From positions 10,974,001 through 11,038,000 of the forward strand of contig CM075103.1 in assembly GCA_037576195.1 (NCBI GenBank): a stretch of 64,000 nucleotides of DNA. The letters run 5' to 3'. This stretch comes from Phytoseiulus persimilis. Lineage: Eukaryota; Arthropoda; Arachnida; Mesostigmata; Phytoseiidae. Below the pieces are notes generated by a model. It was not told the DNA's origin and made no database searches. It was given only the letters and a program-made list of their open reading frames with translations. Position 1 is the first letter of the stretch; each line of letters starts with the position of its first letter. Position numbers and translations under genes: made by a program. Positions 35,500 to 46,870 of this stretch are shown here, piece after piece.

Positions 35500-36565
35500 T
35501 CATAGTTCGTTGTTCTCCCATCGCCTTAGGATATCCATCGTCCTTCTCAGGTCCCTCGCTGTTGAATCAGGGTGAAGTCCTAATCGGTGCGCGAATTCCG
35601 TCTGGGAGTACTTTCCTTCCTCGCATTCCAGAATGACATGTTTGTCGGTTTCCGGGGCTCCACATCGAGCGCATTTCATGTCTATGGAAGGGTCTCGGGA
35701 GTTTTGTCGGCTCTTGGTGTTGAGCATTCCTGCTCTGGCTAGCGCCAATAACCGACTGCCCCGCGAGTTATCGTATAGTTCCCTCTCGAGACCTCGAGTC
35801 TCTTTGAACTGTCGATAAACAGTCAATGTGGATCTGTATTCCATATTCCGTCTCCATATGGAGTCCAACTTATCCCGCACTCTCGTTTTGAGTTATTTGC
35901 GGAACATATTCCACATTGGTCTGTTTTGCGTATTTCTGGTCAGGCTGAGATCTTCAAGGTCATACTGGGTTCTCAAACTTCTGAGTCTCTCCATTGCCTT
36001 CACTTTTGTGTTTGTTATCTCAGTTGCTGTGAGTATCATTCTGGGCCATCTGGATGGATCCATTTGTTTCACTCTCTCGAAATACATGATTTTGCTGATG
36101 GTCTCCATGGCATCGAAGGAGGACCGCCCTAGTTCTCCCTCAATAAACTCCTTTGATACGGTGGAGTGTGGTATGCCCATGGCCCACCTGCCCGCGTCCC
36201 TTTGTCTGATTTCAATGAGGTTTCTCAGCCTTCTAGGCATGGTGATCACTCCATTGCAGCAGGTCAGTTGTGGTATTGCGGTGGCTTTCCAAAGAATTTT
36301 GGATACTTCAAACCTGTTGAAGCTCCAAAGAGTCCTCGCATTGAGTCTTTTGATCGCCGTGTTGGCCTTGTCCGTCAGCTTATTCCAGTGTTGGGATAAG
36401 TAATCTTTTTCGGCCGAAATTTCGATCCCCAAGTACTTATAGGATTCAACCATAGGTATTGACTTCCCTTGTATCTGTAGGTCTCCATTTGGATTATGAT
36501 CTGATCCAAATAAGACATAATTCTGGTGATAACGATTTTGGCTCTTGACACAGGCCGCTCACTCC
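35500..36565 (-). pseudogene. LINE ORF2 3' half: reverse transcriptase thumb to C-terminal CCHC motif
   Basis: Read on the minus strand, the frame runs from about 36565 (after a stop) through QNRYHQNYVLFGSDHNPNGD, the thumb motif ESYKYLGIEIS (about 36450), and a long helical region, to a TAA at 35893-35895. It then continues in the same frame from 35892 to the terminal stop at 35500. The C-terminal part carries C-A-R-C-G...H-V-I-L-E-C (about 35650), a C-x2-C-x7-H-x4-C finger typical of I/Jockey-type LINE ORF2 ends. Only that single internal stop (CAA to TAA would explain it) breaks about 340 codons, so the copy is 5'-truncated but fairly young. The sequence upstream of 36565 is unrelated. Fragments at 46.6-46.9 and 57.7-58.1 kb share the same C-terminal domain. 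Confidence 0.8.
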
Positions 36566-37379
36566 GGACGAGATATCTCTTGCAGGCCGCGGCAATCTGG
36601 CTGTGAATTCTCGCCACGATTTTCGTCAGTCGGCGACCGGAGGGGAAGTCCTCACCCACCTCCAATCCCGTGGCCTGAAGGTGAACCCGATGGAGACTTC
36701 GAGCCGTAATCCCCAGATTTGACCCCGGCGTGTCCCTGTACGCCTTTCAAAAAGGAAAGATTCGACTCAGAGAGCGCAGTCAGGGCAAAGTTCCTGCAGG
36801 CGAGATAGTCACAGCGCAGCTGTTTATAACACATCATCTTAGCAACTCGCTGGGGTATAAAACAAGTGAGGACGTGGAACGAATTCCAAGCGATCAAAAG
36901 CAGAAGGCTCGAGCTCTAAACCGACGGCGAAAACACACGGCCAGATCCGGATGCCATATCGACAAAGGAGACTCTTTCTTGATCGCTTCCTTCCAAGCGC
37001 TGTCCTCTTGAGGAGCAATTCACGAATAGTAGGTCGAATAATGGTTCTGAACGTCTCCGGAATTACGGTGTGCGGACCACTGATCTCTTCCAGAATCCTT
37101 GAATCTGTTAAGAATCTTTCATTTCGCTCAACAGCGTTCAACAAAGCCAATGCGGAACTCGTCACCATGTGAGTCCTCCTCTACGAATGCATGCGTCTGT
37201 GGGAGGACTTATCTGGAGGCCTGAATTCGGAGAGCTCTACAATCGCATTCGCCGCGACAAGCGAACATCAGCGTTGCCCGAAGCAAGACTCGGAAGCCTT
37301 AAAGAATTTTGCGGCAAAGCGGTATACCGGATTCCCTCTGATACGAGTGCAAAACTTCCATTGTTTCAACCCTCCGCAG

Positions 37380-37431
37380 GGGAGCACTTCCATATGAGAG
37401 AGCACTTTCATTGGAGAGGGCACTTCTCATG
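37380..37431. repeat. Short tandem array, unit about 17 bp
   Basis: Three imperfect copies of a unit like GAGAGGGCACTTTCATTG lie head to tail. The form (GAG, G-run, pyrimidine core, T-A/T-rich end) resembles the units in the MITE arms at 37730-37948 and 63494-63743. It may be one arm of another such element, with a possible partner of degenerate sequence near 38196-38271. Confidence 0.5.
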
Positions 37432-37567
37432 ATTCAACCGTCGTGAGAGGTGGAGACTTTCCTTGGAAACCAAACGATTCAGCCGACAAAGGAGCTCAGA
37501 GAGCAGTTTTGGGAGAATCGAGAGACAACTTGACACACTTCTTCATTTTAGAAACTCTGGAATGCCG

Positions 37568-37617
37568 CTCATAATGAACCCAACGTATAACGAACCCCAC
37601 GTTTAAGAAACCCCGCC
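37568..37617. repeat. Short tandem array of ATAACGAACCCC-type units
   Basis: Three diverged units (ATAATGAACCCAACG, TATAACGAACCCCACG, TTTAAGAAACCCCGCC) follow each other. They match the unit of the MITE at 37730-37948 in the same orientation as its left arm. This looks like a remnant arm of a related element. Confidence 0.55.
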
Positions 37618-37729
37618 AAAAACACACCCCACTAACCTCGAAGACCCGTCTTGTTCCGGAAAATGAACGGCCGAAACCTCATACCCACAGTATCTTGTCA
37701 TTCCCAGATCAATCACGAGCGCCCAATAT

Positions 37730-37948
37730 ACCCTAAAATCCCGCAGATAACGGACCCTCCCTTTCGTAAAATTATCTTTCAGATAACGGACCCCTCGGAT
37801 AACGAGCCCCTCAGATCACGAACTTTCAGTCGCAGACCCACAAAAGTATGGTCGGATCTATCCCGGGATTGCCCCAGCAGAACCCCGGGAGGAATTTATA
37901 TGAGGGGTCCGTTATCCGAGGGGTCCGTTATACACGGGATCTTAGGGT
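37730..37948. mobile_element. MITE with tandem-repeat arms (about 219 bp)
   Basis: The left edge, ACCCTAAAATCCCG, and the inverted right edge, ACCCTAAGATCCCG, form terminal inverted repeats. Inside them, each arm carries copies of a 16-bp unit: the left arm (37747-37820) reads GATAACGGACCCCTCG repeatedly, and the right arm (37899-37934) has the inverted form GAGGGGTCCGTTATCC. The core contains no open frame. No clear target duplication was found, so its transposase superfamily is not assigned. Confidence 0.65.
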
Positions 37949-38535
37949 TTTCAGGTACCACAGTATTCGAGCAATTTTTCAATCAGGTCCTTTGAAAGTT
38001 CTTCCCAGGAGCTCGAAATCCGGTTCAATTAGACCTCCATGAGCGTGGTTCCCTCGTCTTGTCAGTGGTTTGTCACCATGAACGATCCATTCTTTGTGAG
38101 ACTGACGGATTTTGCCTAGGTCTCTGCGCGGTTTGCGACGTTCGAGTACAAGTTTTTGAAGTAGGCCGGCTAGGCAGAATGCGTTTCTACTGGGGGGAAC
38201 ACTCCTCTCGTTTCGATCTCCCTCATAGGTGCACTCATACTGGAGGGAGTTCTTATATTAGAGAGAAAACGGTATATTTGATCATTATCGAGCGCTCGGA
38301 ATTCCAGCGTTCAGGCGCTCAATATTTGCGACTGATCAGCGAAACAGGTAATCGTCGATCGGAACTTCGCTGAATGTTGCGGAGAATTTCCCGGAAACTC
38401 TCGAGAGACTGCGATGAGAGGTAGTCCTAAATATGCTACGTGGCCCGTATCTCTCCGAAGTGTGGTGCCGACGCGTGAACGTCTTTCCCAACGTGGGGTC
38501 CGGTGGCTGCGTGGAAGTCAGTCCGTGAAGCCTAT

Positions 38536-38874
38536 CTAATCATCTCCGATTCTGAACAGGCGGGTGTCAACTGTTTCATTACTTTCTGGCACGTCTCCAA
38601 GTTCTCCGGAGAGACACGACAGTTCGTTCCTCAGGATAACGCCATTTCCGAGCCATTCCTTAAGGAATTCGTCAAGCGCGAGGAGCTGAATAAAATTTCT
38701 GAGCTCAGTTTTTGACATCGCAGAGCCTTGGGCATCCTTAAAATTCGAATTCAGATATTGCCTGATAGGGAGAGGAGCGACTGCAACACCTTTCGTTCGA
38801 CTTTGAAAACATCTGCACACTCGAAAGTCATAGAATGTCGTCCAGTAGTTCGGGAACCTTAACGCGGCGTGCAT
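38536..38874 (-). CDS. Small open reading frame, hypothetical
   Basis: A complete 112-codon frame from an ATG at 38874. Its second half (MSKTELRNFIQLLALDEFL onward) looks like a helical, acidic globular segment. No motif, signal peptide or splice partner was found. An overlapping minus frame (38828-39025) also looks protein-like, so a two-exon arrangement is possible. Confidence 0.2.
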   Translation of the reverse strand: MHAALRFPNYWTTFYDFRVCRCFQSRTKGVAVAPLPIRQYLNSNFKDAQGSAMSKTELRNFIQLLALDEFLKEWLGNGVILRNELSCLSGELGDVPESNETVDTRLFRIGDD

Positions 38875-40009
38875 GAGCGATCCCTCCCTGGCTGGGAATC
38901 GGAATCACAATAGAGCGAGCGAACGGATTTCGGCAATTGTCTGTCGAAATCTTGGAGTACGAGGCGGCGTTCTCCGGGAACGAGGACGGCACGCGCATAC
39001 CGACGTACTGGATGCACCGAGCCAATCAGACTTTAGACGGATCCACACCTGCGTCCCCATCGAACACGAAGCTTCGGGCATAGCTTTTTGGCATACTTTT
39101 TCAGTGTTCAACCCGACGCTCTTCCACACCTTAGGCTCCGCAAAGAGTGTGGCGCACGCTCACGGCGGCGGAGAGTACAGGCGAAAAATCGTCGATGGTT
39201 CTGAATCATCAGAAGAATTGTTGTTTAGTTACGATCAGATGGCTTGGCTTCGCGTGGGCACCGCTAGCATGGTAGTCTCCGCGAGCTTCCGCCAACGACC
39301 GGGATTATTAAGAGCCGCTAATGTAGCTGTTTCGATCACGCACATGCTCCATTCCCACGAACTTACTGTCGGACACGCTTGTGCCGCACACTGCGGGGCC
39401 ATGGAACAACCATCCCTTCACAAAATACCGACTGCGAGAAGCGATCACAGTGAAGCCCCGTTGTAAAAGAATCCGCAGAACCCGTGTCTGAAATTCCTTC
39501 AGCTTTTTTCGAGAGTCATTTTAGTTCAAGATTCGCGAGGCGGAAAGACGCCGACCTGTAGCTTGACCTCCGAGATTCGTGAACGAAGCCTCGCAAGTAG
39601 ACGAGACAGAATACTGTCTGGCCTAATGAGGACACAAAGCCGAACATAAAATAAATCCTCCGCCGCTCCTCTTCGCCAGATTGCTGGGCCACTAAAAATC
39701 CGTCTCCGCCAGCTTAGCCCCTAATGGCAGGACACCAGCCGAAGCGCTTCGGCTCGTCAATCTCTCAGGTCGCTCGAACACTCGCAGCCTGGAAGTAGGC
39801 GGCATGTTGTCTCTAGTCCGTTTCGTTCACTGATTGGAGTTCCACGAGGCGGTCCGCGCGAGATACAAACTTTCCCAGCACTGACCATGAACCATTCCGC
39901 AATTATGAGCGTTTTTCAAAATGGCGGTCTCGAGCCGAGTTCTGGAACACGTTGAAGTTTTCGAAGTGAACCGGAACGCGGACTCCAGAAGATGAGGTAA
40001 GGAATGGGG
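38875..40009. other. Unassigned sequence
   Basis: A 197-codon plus frame at 38873-39466 has no motif and is overlapped by open minus frames. I see no structure that favours either strand and no repeats. Confidence 0.3.
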
Positions 40010-40250
40010 CGCAGCTCACGCAGACCACTATTTGAGTCGGGAAACGAGGCTTTGTGTTCTGTCCATATAAATCCGAGTTCGATCGAGGAGAAAATAGGGA
40101 CGATGCTTCTCTGATGGATCGAACGCCTTCCTTAAAGCTCTCGTGGGAGCTTTCATCAAAAAACATCGGAGTCTCGACTCCAAGGTATTCGAAACGACAA
40201 ACCGTTGCGTCGAGCTCGATGGCTTCCACGGGGAACATTGCGACATCCAT
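40010..40250 (-). pseudogene. Possible LINE reverse transcriptase fragment
   Basis: The minus frame includes FPVEAIELDATVCRFEYLGV followed by a helix with DESSHES. F-x-Y-L-G-V is the usual LINE thumb motif. A diverged stretch at 45552-45621 (minus) shares WEYL and DKSSHES in the same order, and the DNA around CTCGTGGGAGCTTT is also shared, so both may come from one LINE family. The evidence is short and each copy is broken. Confidence 0.3.
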
Positions 40251-40757
40251 TTTAAAGCTGAAAAGCGTGAAGCCCTTTCCGACCCCTCTTGCCTCCCGAA
40301 CGGTTCTAGAAAAATATGCAAGCAGATACGTTGCTCAAGGACGCTCGGTCCTTGTGAAATCAGCCCTTTTGCCTCTCATTCGTCATTTTCGGATCCCGGA
40401 TCCATGGATGGCCATTCGCCACTGGAAGCGTGAAACGGGAAAAATGTTATTTTCCCTATTCTCCAACGACTCTCTCGGAAATACGGGGTCCGGCTCCGAT
40501 TTTTTCTGATTCACCGAGGAGCCACATTCATGGGGTTAAATTGCAGGAAAAACATCAAATCAGTAGACTCCACGAGAAAACATCAGCGTGAAATCTCGAA
40601 AGGAATCCCAGCTTCACGACGCTCCCTACTTGTCCCTTCCAGCGCAATGATGATTCAATCTCAGGGCCCGTTCGATCATCAACCGCATGAACTGTCAGGG
40701 AGCTGCTGGATCTCGAATTGTGAACCCGATCGGAGACACCCAGTATGCTTAAAGCTT

Positions 40758-40915
40758 TGTTTTCCGGCTGAACCTCTCGGCCAGCCCTCAGAAGTGTCCC
40801 GGAATCACGTTTCGGTATTGCTTCAGTAACACTCCCTATCGCCTCGCAAATCCCAAAGCGGGCGGTAGGCTTGGGTCTTGAGATGGTTCAGATTTAATTC
40901 TGATATGAATTAAAT
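40758..40915 (-). repeat. Short interspersed repeat, copy 2
   Basis: Inverted copy of the repeat at 25461-25619, including the ATTTAATTC/GAATTAAAT palindrome at the 40892-40915 end. The core has a handful of substitutions against copies 1 and 3. Confidence 0.8.
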
Positions 40916-43900
40916 GATTCAATTAATGATATTAGTTAGATATATAAATTATTATGCTTATAGCTTGTCAGGGTCATATCAGATCCAATGAACCCTATGA
41001 ATGAACAACATGAATCCAACTCCCGGCGTTTGGGATGGGCGTTGTTTTTCCATTTGATGCCGATACATACGGAGTTTCATCGGTTCTACAAGTTTCCGAG
41101 CCTGAGCCCCGAAGGCCTTCTGTTCTTGTCGTTTTCGGTTGCGCGCACTTCGAAGAGGGTCTGAGATCAAATCAGGTATCTGTTCCGCTAGCGAAATGTG
41201 AGTGAACCACATTCAATCGGGTCCGAATACTGGAAACTGGGAACAGCCACAGCGGGAAAAAAGCCACAGCGAAAGCGATCCTCTATCTGGTACAAGCCTG
41301 GGCAGCGTGGGACTTGGCTTGCCGCCTCGACAAAAAATAAATGAGCCGTTTCGCCAGAGTGGAATTCTCTTTTTCCGGGGGATTTTGTGATGAATGATCC
41401 TGCGTGGGCTCAAGGAGGCCGGGCTGGAGAAGCCTGATAGAGAGCAGGCTCAAACATTCGTGCTATTCAGACAGTCTCCTGTTTCAGGGTCTAGTTCTGT
41501 GCCGTGAGTGTGATTCTCCACTTCGACCGTTAATGAAATCCGTTGAAGGCGCACGTGGTTGAGCAATGAACCTTTGATATGGAAAAAAAGTTGTGAGACT
41601 AGTGCAACTTTTGGAACTCCCGGAATTAATCGGCGAAGTAGCTGAGAGTTGGTCGGCGGGTGTGTTGCAGGCCACTCGATAACGAGACGGAGGCCTTGAG
41701 TTCGCTGCGCGAGGGAGAAGCCTCCTTGTGGCCGATCGTTCTCATCCACCGAACGATCTTCCTATCCTTCCTGCGTCTCGGACTGCAGGCATATCGGCGT
41801 GCCCCACTTCCACGTGCACCTCTGTCAATGTGTGAGCCTTTACGGTCAGTGATGAATGAGCCTGGGGTTAACTTTTTGAGATTATGTCATCAATCGCCTG
41901 AGACTGGCTCATTGCAATTAGGCGATAATTTCGAAAAGACACCCAGACTTCAGGCTCTAGTGATGAAACTCTTCTTTTGAGCAACGTATATGTGCTGTGT
42001 GAGCGAAGACCGAAGTAACGGAACCGGGGAGTACCGCTGTGAGATGCGGGCGACGCCACAGCCGCAGAAAAAGTTCAGGCTGCGAAACTTGTAGGTTACG
42101 GCTCATTGGCTCAACGTCATGGTCTGTCGGGGGTTGACAAAAAGATGGCAAGTTCAAGCCCGAGGGCAAATCTCCAACAGGGGTGTCGCTCTCGGATTCG
42201 GCCTTAACTGAGGACGAGGTGAACGATTTCGATGGTGAATCTACCAATGGTCAAACGTCACAACTTGCGGGCCGAGCCCTCCCGTCTGGCCACCGAGACG
42301 GCATCGGGTCGTTGAGTTTTGCAATCACCCTTTCTTTTGAACCTATATGAGACGGACGTGAACAGCCATCAGAACTTTTCTCTGTGCTTAAAACAGGGGG
42401 CTCTATTGGAACCTTTCCAATTACTTTCTCAGCAATGACGCTCGCGTGTGTCGAGAATCGGCGCTCCAGCGTCACGTCGCGATCCGTCGAACAGCATCAA
42501 CGATTGCGCCATTGAAGTTCCCGAAATAAGCGATGTACCTCCGGTCCGTGGAAAGCAAGGGCCGGAATCCTCCAGCTGATGGAGGAATGGTTTCTCGGGC
42601 CCAATTATACCCCTCATTGTTTGCGTCTGGGACGGCTTCTTTATTTTTGTCGAAAGACAACAGCCTCCGAAAGCTGATCCAACGTAATGTACGGCCTGAT
42701 CGCCTCCACTGGAAATTCGGAGTGTTTTGCCATGTCCAGGTCGCGTTAATGGATAAATACGATCAGAGGAAATGCCGTAGAAGAACAAACGACCTGATCC
42801 ATCTTCTTTCTTCGCGAATGTTCCATCTAGCTGCCTGCCAACTCGAGAGACGAAACCCAGGGTAAACTGCAAGGGATTTCAGTGCATGGATAGGTTCGAT
42901 GCCTGAAAGTTCCACGCAGAGTTGTTGGTCTCTTTTTGTAGCGACGGAGAGATTCGCCCTGACAAAAATTATATACTTTGCATCGGGAACGACATGTTGC
43001 TTGACACCGAAGGCATTCGTTTCCCCCGGATCCAGGTTTCTCCGTGGGTGGCGTCCCGTCCCGCGAGCATGCTCGAGAGATGGATCGCGAGATGGGAAAC
43101 TAACGGTCCGGAAAAGAGTCCATTAGACTTCCGAGACACCCGTACTAGGTTCCCCGATGCCACCGGCCAGGTGGAGAAACGATGGTCATAAGACACCCTG
43201 GTTTATGACACATAGAAGCTCCCGAATGATTTCTTGATCGGAGAGTGAGCCGCGACGGGTTAGCAGGAGGAGATGCTCGAGGTATTCACGGCGATGTAGC
43301 GCTGTAATGGCGGGACGCATTGCCAGTCAATCTTCCGGATGAGGAGCAGTGCCGTCGGAGAATCAAGATCAACTCGGATCATTCGGGGAATCAACCTACT
43401 TGGTATACAAGAGTAAATACGATGCCGACTCGTCATTGGTAAAGTCGCAAGAGGGCGCTGAGACGCGTTGCTGTGAACCAACGTTATTCTGGATAACATC
43501 GCATGGTTATAACTTCGAGCAGGGGCGTGATCGGGGGGAAGGGGCGTCCGCCCGGGGCGGTTCACGTCGAGAGGCCTCCGAGGGTGGCATTTCGACCTTC
43601 GGTTGCCTTTTTTTCGTCTATTTTTCCTCCAGGGATCCGCGTTTGCGACATTTCCCGAAAATTCCGGTCCCCGATCTGGGCGGCGTCAATTTCTCTCTCC
43701 ACTTCGGGTTCTTCACGGAATTAATAACGCAACGAGGGGAGAAGAAACTCTGGGCAGTACACCAGCCAGTCGGAGCATTCAAAGCACAAAGCTTAGAGGA
43801 TGGCCTCCGAGGTCTGCCGTTTGCCGTCGGTCGGAAGGGGTCCCCAGACTCGGAAAATCCAGGAGCCACTGCTCTGAAGCAGCAGACGGGACCCACTCCA

Positions 43901-45551
43901 GCTCTCCTTCCGCGCTCTCCGAACTGCAAGCGTTACTTATGGGGATCGCGCTGACTGAATCGAGTTTACCCTGAGCCTTTTTTGAGGTGGATCTCCCTCC
44001 TCCGGCTGTTGCCTGGGATGGAAGCATCTGTTCCCTCCCGAAACCTTAATTTGATTCTCCGTTTCCTGACACCCTTGATGAAGGGCTCGAGTTGTTTTCT
44101 TTCACACATGGTGATTGCAGAGCACGGTACGCCTGAGAGACGGCTTTACCGGCGGCCAAGGATGGCGTGATTGTACTGACACAGGGATGCGCTGCTTCTG
44201 ACGCAATGAAATGCGAATGGCCAGTACCAGTTACGCGTAGTCCGAGAACTGATTCACCGAATCGATTCATTCGACTCTGCCACGATGAACTTGGGAAACG
44301 AAATTGGAGTTCGCGATCAGGCAACTGCTGCACCAGAATGGGGCCGTTGGGTCCCATATCACTCCCATTTCAGAGCGGGAGATTTTCTATTTGTAATTCA
44401 GAAGGAATGCTCTGCGATGTGTGAGAGCAACTGACACGAGTCGCCGTAGGATGTGAGCTTATGCGCCTCGATTGAAAAGTCTGCCCGTAGATCTATCAAA
44501 CAGTGTGGTTCACGGTACCCTGTTTTCTCGGAACTGTTGCCGGGCGCTGCAGAGCTCGGAGAACGAAATTAAACCAGACCCGAAGAAGCGACGTAGATTC
44601 CCAATTAGCTAGGGGGCTCGCTGGCAGCTTGTTGTCTCTCGGAGACAAAATTTCAGCGGTGTAAATTGGCCTTCCTTGTTTATCTCGGACTTCCTGGATC
44701 TGCCTCTCTCGAGATTTCGATACGGTGGCGTCCGGCAAAACGTACTAACTGCTCAGCTGTGACCTTCCCATATACGGGTTGGAGATCGGAGAATTTCTCT
44801 GTCCTCTTCCGACCACACAATTTTCCCACAGCGGCTTACTGGATCTCGATGCTATTGTTTTCCTGTGGACTTGAGTCCGCTCTATGACCCTTTCTACAAC
44901 CTTCCAGGCATCACCTTGAGATCGATCAGGTTCCAGACAGGGTGGTGAGCTCACGATCGAGGTTAAAAGTTCAGCATTGCCTCCTATTTTCCTCCCGCTT
45001 TGTTACCGAACGAAAAAGGCAGCCGTTGGAGCGTGAGCGGCGAGTGAGTTGAGGTTGTGTTGGCGGTCCTGATGCTTGAGTCTTTCAGGAAGCACATCGT
45101 CTAGGAGCGAGAGATAGAGGATTTTCCCTCCGCCCGCAGTCATCAAGTTCCCGGAAACAGAGTGGTAAGAGGTCAGCGATTTTCGGCGTACATCAATGCC
45201 AGGCCCTACGCCCGAATGAGGAGGTCATCCTGTTTGTCGCTGCTTCGATCCTACGTGTTTTGAATATCGGTCCGCTGCGCACAGACAACTCCATCGAACG
45301 TGAAACGCATAGTACTACTCCCATTTAGCTTCGGAATATTCCGGAACAGCCCGATCCCACGTGCAGGCTAAAGCTGGATCCCAGAAGGATGACTGGAAGG
45401 ATCCCTGAAATAAATGAAAGGAGCCCGCACGCAGGTCGAACATCGGTGGTCGACAGAAAGCTGTGTTCTGGAGTGAGGGAGAAACGACTTCATCTTACGC
45501 GAAGATAGGAACGAACAAGACTCCCGTAACGTATCGTGCGTTTCTCCCAAC
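40916..45551. other. Unassigned sequence
   Basis: No coding frame could be supported. Minus frames at 42429-42872 look partly protein-like but switch frame near 42640 and match nothing I know; they may be decayed coding sequence. No transposon termini were seen. Confidence 0.3.
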
Positions 45552-45621
45552 AACTCTCGTGGGAGCTTTTATCGGTGCCAATCGGGGTTTTTTCTTCCTC
45601 GAGGTATTCCCAGCGAAAGGC
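45552..45621 (-). pseudogene. Possible relic of the LINE fragment at 40.0-40.25 kb
   Basis: The minus frame reads FRWEYLEEEKTPIGTDKSS with HES following. It aligns with FEYLGVETP...DESSHES at 40.1-40.2 kb. Only about 23 codons correspond, so the assignment is tentative. Confidence 0.25.
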
Positions 45622-46574
45622 CGATACTACTTCTGCTATGACTCTTTTCCGGGAGACAGTGAGACATCGGCTCCCAAACTCAGGAGCCTCACGGATGGCG
45701 TGATTCTCGAGCTTCGCATCGCACGGGGAACGGCTGTTGGGGAACAAGTCTTGGCAGGTTCCGACTCCGCTGGGTTCAAGGACTCGGATCGCCAGATATT
45801 CCGATGAATCTGCCGGTCACTGGTTGGCCGGTGTCCCCAGATTTTTCTCAACCATTCACCTCAAACCAGCCGTTGATTCGTTTCGATGACGTTGGATTTC
45901 ACGCTTCGGGCAAACAAGGACCGATTTTCGATTCGATCGTACTTCTATACAATAACAACAGAACCGATCAATTTCTGAATTTCTCAGAGAATGATTCCAG
46001 AAGCGCTGGCAAGAGCGCTGCCCAACATGAGCCGAGTACCACTTTGGGTCCAACCAAATCGATCAGTTGCTCGGAAAGAACATCGATCCCTCTGAAATCT
46101 GGTAGAATCGGAGTCGAGCACACAAGGTGGAGGATCCGCACGGAAGCTGGGTCCATGAATCGAAGCAGCTGCTTCGCCACCATAGAGTGTCGGTGATGCC
46201 CTCGGCCTTGAACAACGTCACGTCGTCTCCGCAAGAATGCATAGATTGAACTGAAATGATTTCTGCAGCGCACTTCCTTGAAAACTTCGACCGGTGCCTC
46301 GGCCACATACAGCTCTCGGTTTCTGAGACTTCTTGCGTGCAGTCTCTGGTGTCTTCCGGGAGATCCAGGACGGCACATTTGGGGCGACCCATCCTCGGGG
46401 CGAGCCCACAACTCATAACCATCGTCTTATAGGCGCTGTCTCGATTATACTTGACCAACCGAATAAACGTTGAAGACACGTGACCACTAGCAAAGAGCAA
46501 TGTCTGCACTCCATGTCCCCAGATGGAAGGTATCGGACTCTATGGTTCATGGTTTTACTTGACCCTGAATCTAT

Positions 46575-46870
46575 GATATGTATAAGCATTTCAACGTCTC
46601 ATTTCAGGAGCGAGCAAGCTCAGCATTGCCTCCACCGCAGATTGATGCATCTCTTTGTTCAGCTCAGGGCTGGTTAGGAGGCCATCCGGCGTGTGGCGTG
46701 CATCGTCAAACTGGAATATCACTTGTCCTACTGTTCCCACGTTGATGTCACATCAAATGCATGTCCGTTCGGAGCTCCGGGAGAAACGGGACCAATGCTG
46801 CTTCGTGGGAAGACCTCTAGCTCTGGTTAGTGCCAGTAAGGCGGACCCCCTACGATTGTCGTATACGTGA
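46575..46870 (-). pseudogene. LINE ORF2 C-terminal fragment
   Basis: The minus frame runs from YDNRRGSALLALTRARGLPT through a CCHC-like region broken by a TGA (C-I-stop-C-D), then GQVIFQFDDARH and a Leu-rich tail. It matches the LINE at 35.5-36.6 kb (YDNSRGSRLLALARAG) and, more closely, the copy at 57.7-58.1 kb (RARGLPTK; HVIFQCNDAHH), including the DNA just after the stop. It is 5'-truncated and dead. Confidence 0.7.

Noticed and set aside
37568-37948. CRISPR array
   Set aside because: Repeats are short, diverged and partly inverted with no regular unique spacers, in a eukaryotic context; they are MITE arms.
38873-39466. 197-codon plus frame
   Set aside because: No domain or splice support, and minus frames across the same region look at least as protein-like.
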